Assembly (NCBI RefSeq): GCF_014164785.1
Contig: NZ_JACJFN010000002.1
Coordinates: 744,001-808,000 of the forward strand
DNA length: 64,000 nt
Reading direction: 5' to 3'
Origin: Aquipseudomonas guryensis
GTDB lineage: Bacteria; Pseudomonadota; Gammaproteobacteria; Pseudomonadales; Pseudomonadaceae
Shown here: positions 61,524 through 64,000 of the stretch, piece after piece
Layout: each line of letters begins with the position of its first letter
Position numbering within the stretch: position 1 is the first letter of the stretch
Notes under the pieces: generated by a model
What the model was told of the DNA's origin: nothing
What the model saw: the letters and a program-made list of their open reading frames with translations, nothing else
The model's database searches: none
Program-made: the position numbers and the translations under genes

Positions 61524-64000
61524 AGGGCCTCCAGTTCGTCGAGCAGCGCGGCCATGTCGCGCAGGTCTTGGTCTTCTTCCTCGGCAGCGGCCGGGGCCTG
61601 ACCGTCAAGATTGGCGGCCAGGGCCGCCAGGTTTTCCGCTTCGAAGAAGGTGCGCAGCGGTAGTTCCAGCCCCAGGCGCTGGCGCAGCAGGGCCACGGCC
61701 TGGGTGGCCAGCAGTGAATGCCCGCCGAGTTCGAAGAAGTTGTCGTCGAGGCCGACCTGGGCCACTTCCAGCACTTCCTGCCAGATAGCCGCCAGGGCGA
61801 TCTCCCGTTCGCTCTGTGGCGCCCGGTAAACCCGTGCCTGCCACACCGGCTCGGGCAGCGCACGACGCTCCAGCTTGCCGTTGGGCGACAGCGGCATGCG
61901 CTCCAGGCGCATCAGGATCGAGGGCACCATGTGCTCGGGCAGCTCGCTCTTCAATGCCGCCTTGATGCCGGCCAGCCAGGCGGTCTCATCCACCGGCAGC
62001 GGATCGGCCACCAGATAGCCGACCAGCTGCTTGCCTATCTGGCTGTCGCGGGCTACCACCACGGCCTCGGCGACGCCCGGCTGGGCACCGAGCTGGGCTT
62101 CGATCTCGCCCAGTTCGACGCGGAAGCCGCGGATCTTCACCTGATGGTCGATGCGCCCCAGGTAGTCGATGGCGCCATCGGCGCGCCAGCGCACCAGGTC
62201 GCCGGTGCGGTACATGCGTCCGCCCTCGCTGCTGAACGGATCGGGCAGGAAGCGCTCGGCGGTCAGTTCCGGCCGGCGGTGGTAGCCGCGCGCCAGGCCA
62301 ACACCGGCGATATACAGCTCGCCGGGCACACCCTGCGGCACCGGGTTGAGCTGGGCATCAAGGATATGCAGGCGCAGGTTGGCGATCGGCCGGCCGATTG
62401 GCACGGCATGCCGCCCTTCCTCTACGCAGGTCCAGTGACTGACGTCGATGGCTGCCTCGGTCGGGCCGTACAGGTTGTAAAGCCCAGCCTGCGGCAGTCG
62501 CTGGAAAGTGCGCACCTGCAGCTCAGCCGGTAGCGCCTCGCCGCTGCAGATGACGCGGGTCAGGCTCTGGCACTGCTCCACGTCCGGATGCAGGAGGAAA
62601 GCCTGCAGCATGGAGGGCACGAAGTGCAGCGTATTGACCTTGTGGCGCTGGATAAGCTCCACCAGCTTCTGCGGGTCGCGATGGTCGCCCGGCGCGGCCA
62701 CGGCCAGGCAGGCGCCGGTGATCAGAGGCCAGAAGAACTCCCACACCGAGACGTCGAAGCTGAACGGAGTTTTCTGCAGCACCACATCGCTAGCGCCGAG
62801 CTGATAGGCCTCCTGCATCCACAGAATGCGGTTGGCCAGGGCCTCGTGGCTGTTGCCGGCGCCCTTGGGCTTGCCGGTGGAGCCGGAGGTGTAGATCAGA
62901 TAAGCCAGGTCGTCGGCCTGCAGCTCGACCTGCGGCGGTTCGATGCTCTCGGCGCTGCAGTCCTCGCGATCCAGGCCCAGTGCTTTGAGCCCGGCCGGCA
63001 GTGGTAGGCGCTCGACCAGCGCGCAGTGCGACAGCAGCAGGTCGACGCCGGAATCCTCCAGCAGATAGGCCAGGCGTTCCAGCGGGTATTCCGGATCGAG
63101 CGGCACGTAAGCACCGCCGGCGCGGACGATGGCATGCAGGCCGATCACCAGCTCCAGCGAGCGCTCCAGGCTGATACCGACCAGGCTGCCGCGCCGCACG
63201 CCGAGGCTACGCAGGCGGTTGGCCAACTGGTTGATACGTGCCTCCAACTCGGCGTAGCTCAGCGTCTGCTCGCCGAACACCAGGGCTGGCGCCTGCGGCG
63301 TGCGCGCGGCCTGCTGGCTGATGCGCTCACTGAGGAAAACCTGCGGCCCGTAGTCCTTGGCCGTGTCGTTCCAGGTGGCGAGCTGCGCCTGCTCGTCTTC
63401 CTCCAGCAACGGCAGCAGGCCGATGGGCTGACTCGGGTCGGCGCAGATGCCTTCCAGCAGCCGCACGAAATGCCTTGCCAGGCGGGAGATGGTGCGCGCC
63501 TCGAACAGCTCGGCGGCGTAGCTGACGAAACCGCTGAGGCTGCCATCGGCCGCCTCAGCGGTATCCAGCGCCAAGTCGAACTGCGCGCCGGCGGCGCCCG
63601 GGTCATGCGGTTGCACACGCAGGCCCGGCAGGCTGCCGAGGGCGCTGAAGTCCACCTGCTGATGGTTGAAGGTCACCTGGAACAGCGGGTGATGGCTCAG
63701 GCTGCGCGTCGGTTGCAGGGCTTCCACCAACTGGTCGAAGGGCAGTTCCTGGTTGGCCAGAGCATCGCGGCTGGCCTGGACCAGTTCGTCGAGCAGCTCG
63801 CGGAAGGGTTTCAGCCCCGCTGGCTCGCCGCGCAGCACCAGGGTGTTGATGAAGCAACCGAGCACGCCGTCCATTTCCGCCAGGCTACGCCCGGCCACCG
63901 GTACGCCGACTCGGACATCTTCCTGGCCGCTGTAGCGGTGCAGCAAGGTCTGCCAGGCCGCCAACAACAGGCTGAACAGCGTGCTGCCCTCACGCTGGGC
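61520..64000 (-). CDS. Nonribosomal peptide synthetase, C-A-PCP end (5' part outside window)
   Basis: Frame open to the window edge; 826 residues visible: C-domain C-terminal half (FINTLVLRGEPAGLK), adenylation with YTSGSTGKPKG and carrier LGGHS. A-domain code D-V-W-H-I-S-L-I-D-K by alignment, the serine code (compare EntF D-V-W-H-F-S-L-V-D-K). No epimerisation domain, so it passes L-serine to the next condensation domain. Ends with an acidic tail (AAEEEDQDLRD) that may dock with the following NRPS. Further modules upstream are expected. Confidence 0.92.
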   Translation of the reverse strand, partial: AQREGSTLFSLLLAAWQTLLHRYSGQEDVRVGVPVAGRSLAEMDGVLGCFINTLVLRGEPAGLKPFRELLDELVQASRDALANQELPFDQLVEALQPTRSLSHHPLFQVTFNHQQVDFSALGSLPGLRVQPHDPGAAGAQFDLALDTAEAADGSLSGFVSYAAELFEARTISRLARHFVRLLEGICADPSQPIGLLPLLEEDEQAQLATWNDTAKDYGPQVFLSERISQQAARTPQAPALVFGEQTLSYAELEARINQLANRLRSLGVRRGSLVGISLERSLELVIGLHAIVRAGGAYVPLDPEYPLERLAYLLEDSGVDLLLSHCALVERLPLPAGLKALGLDREDCSAESIEPPQVELQADDLAYLIYTSGSTGKPKGAGNSHEALANRILWMQEAYQLGASDVVLQKTPFSFDVSVWEFFWPLITGACLAVAAPGDHRDPQKLVELIQRHKVNTLHFVPSMLQAFLLHPDVEQCQSLTRVICSGEALPAELQVRTFQRLPQAGLYNLYGPTEAAIDVSHWTCVEEGRHAVPIGRPIANLRLHILDAQLNPVPQGVPGELYIAGVGLARGYHRRPELTAERFLPDPFSSEGGRMYRTGDLVRWRADGAIDYLGRIDHQVKIRGFRVELGEIEAQLGAQPGVAEAVVVARDSQIGKQLVGYLVADPLPVDETAWLAGIKAALKSELPEHMVPSILMRLERMPLSPNGKLERRALPEPVWQARVYRAPQSEREIALAAIWQEVLEVAQVGLDDNFFELGGHSLLATQAVALLRQRLGLELPLRTFFEAENLAALAANLDGQAPAAAEEEDQDLRDMAALLDELEAL

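Noticed and set aside
1..64000. CRISPR arrays, tRNA/rRNA genes, insertion sequences or integrase-linked att sites
   Set aside because: Nothing recognisable was seen in reading both strands; short direct repeats could still be missed by eye.

Overview
The window reads as a chromosomal stretch of a Pseudomonas species (high GC, P. aeruginosa/mendocina/alcaligenes-like). The evidence is gene order I recognise from that genus: ppsR/ppsA, then an esterase, rraA, cmaX, crfX, cmpX, sigX and oprF, followed by galU, a VOC protein and gor. No rRNA, tRNA, CRISPR array or insertion sequence was seen.

Layout. 1-4.9 kb: end of a 2-methylcitrate (propionate) operon, prpC (5' end outside the window), acnD and prpF, closed by a terminator. 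4.9-8.3 kb: divergent ppsR and ppsA, which turn the pyruvate made by propionate breakdown into PEP. 8.3-14.1 kb: hydrolase, rraA-like gene and the cmaX-crfX-cmpX-sigX-oprF envelope-stress cluster. 14.1-19.5 kb: galU, VOC protein, glutathione reductase, a TRIC-like channel, a periplasmic copper chaperone, and two overlapping pqiA-type genes with no pqiB/pqiC after them.

19.9-46.7 kb: a same-strand, tightly coupled operon for an extracellular contractile injection system (eCIS, the PVC/Afp/MAC relatives). It holds a sheath, a tube, a gp51-like assembly protein, a Pro-rich linker protein, a DUF4255 cap/terminator, an AAA+ ATPase, two DUF4157 (HExxH) proteins, a frameshifted YkgJ-type cysteine-cluster gene, a second tube-like protein, a LysM protein, hub, spike and PAAR tip, gp25, two baseplate-J-type proteins, a tail-I protein, a 1055-residue DUF6519/beta-helix protein and a LysM/coiled-coil protein. 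The most interesting gene is the 939-residue DUF4157 protein: after its HELAH motif it has a D-x17-E-x-K signature of a PD-(D/E)xK nuclease, making it the leading cargo (toxin) candidate. I could not recognise a tape-measure gene.

46.8-64 kb: a hydroxamate siderophore locus. FhuC-, FhuD- and FhuB-type uptake genes lie on the plus strand behind a Fur-box-like site. On the minus strand are an NRPS that runs out of the window (condensation, serine-type adenylation, carrier), a terminal NRPS (C-A-PCP-E-TE), a TonB-dependent receptor behind a second Fur-box-like site, a GNAT N-acyltransferase, an ornithine N-monooxygenase and a FhuF-type ferric reductase. Together they encode synthesis, uptake, import and iron release for a peptide siderophore probably carrying N-acyl-N-hydroxyornithine.
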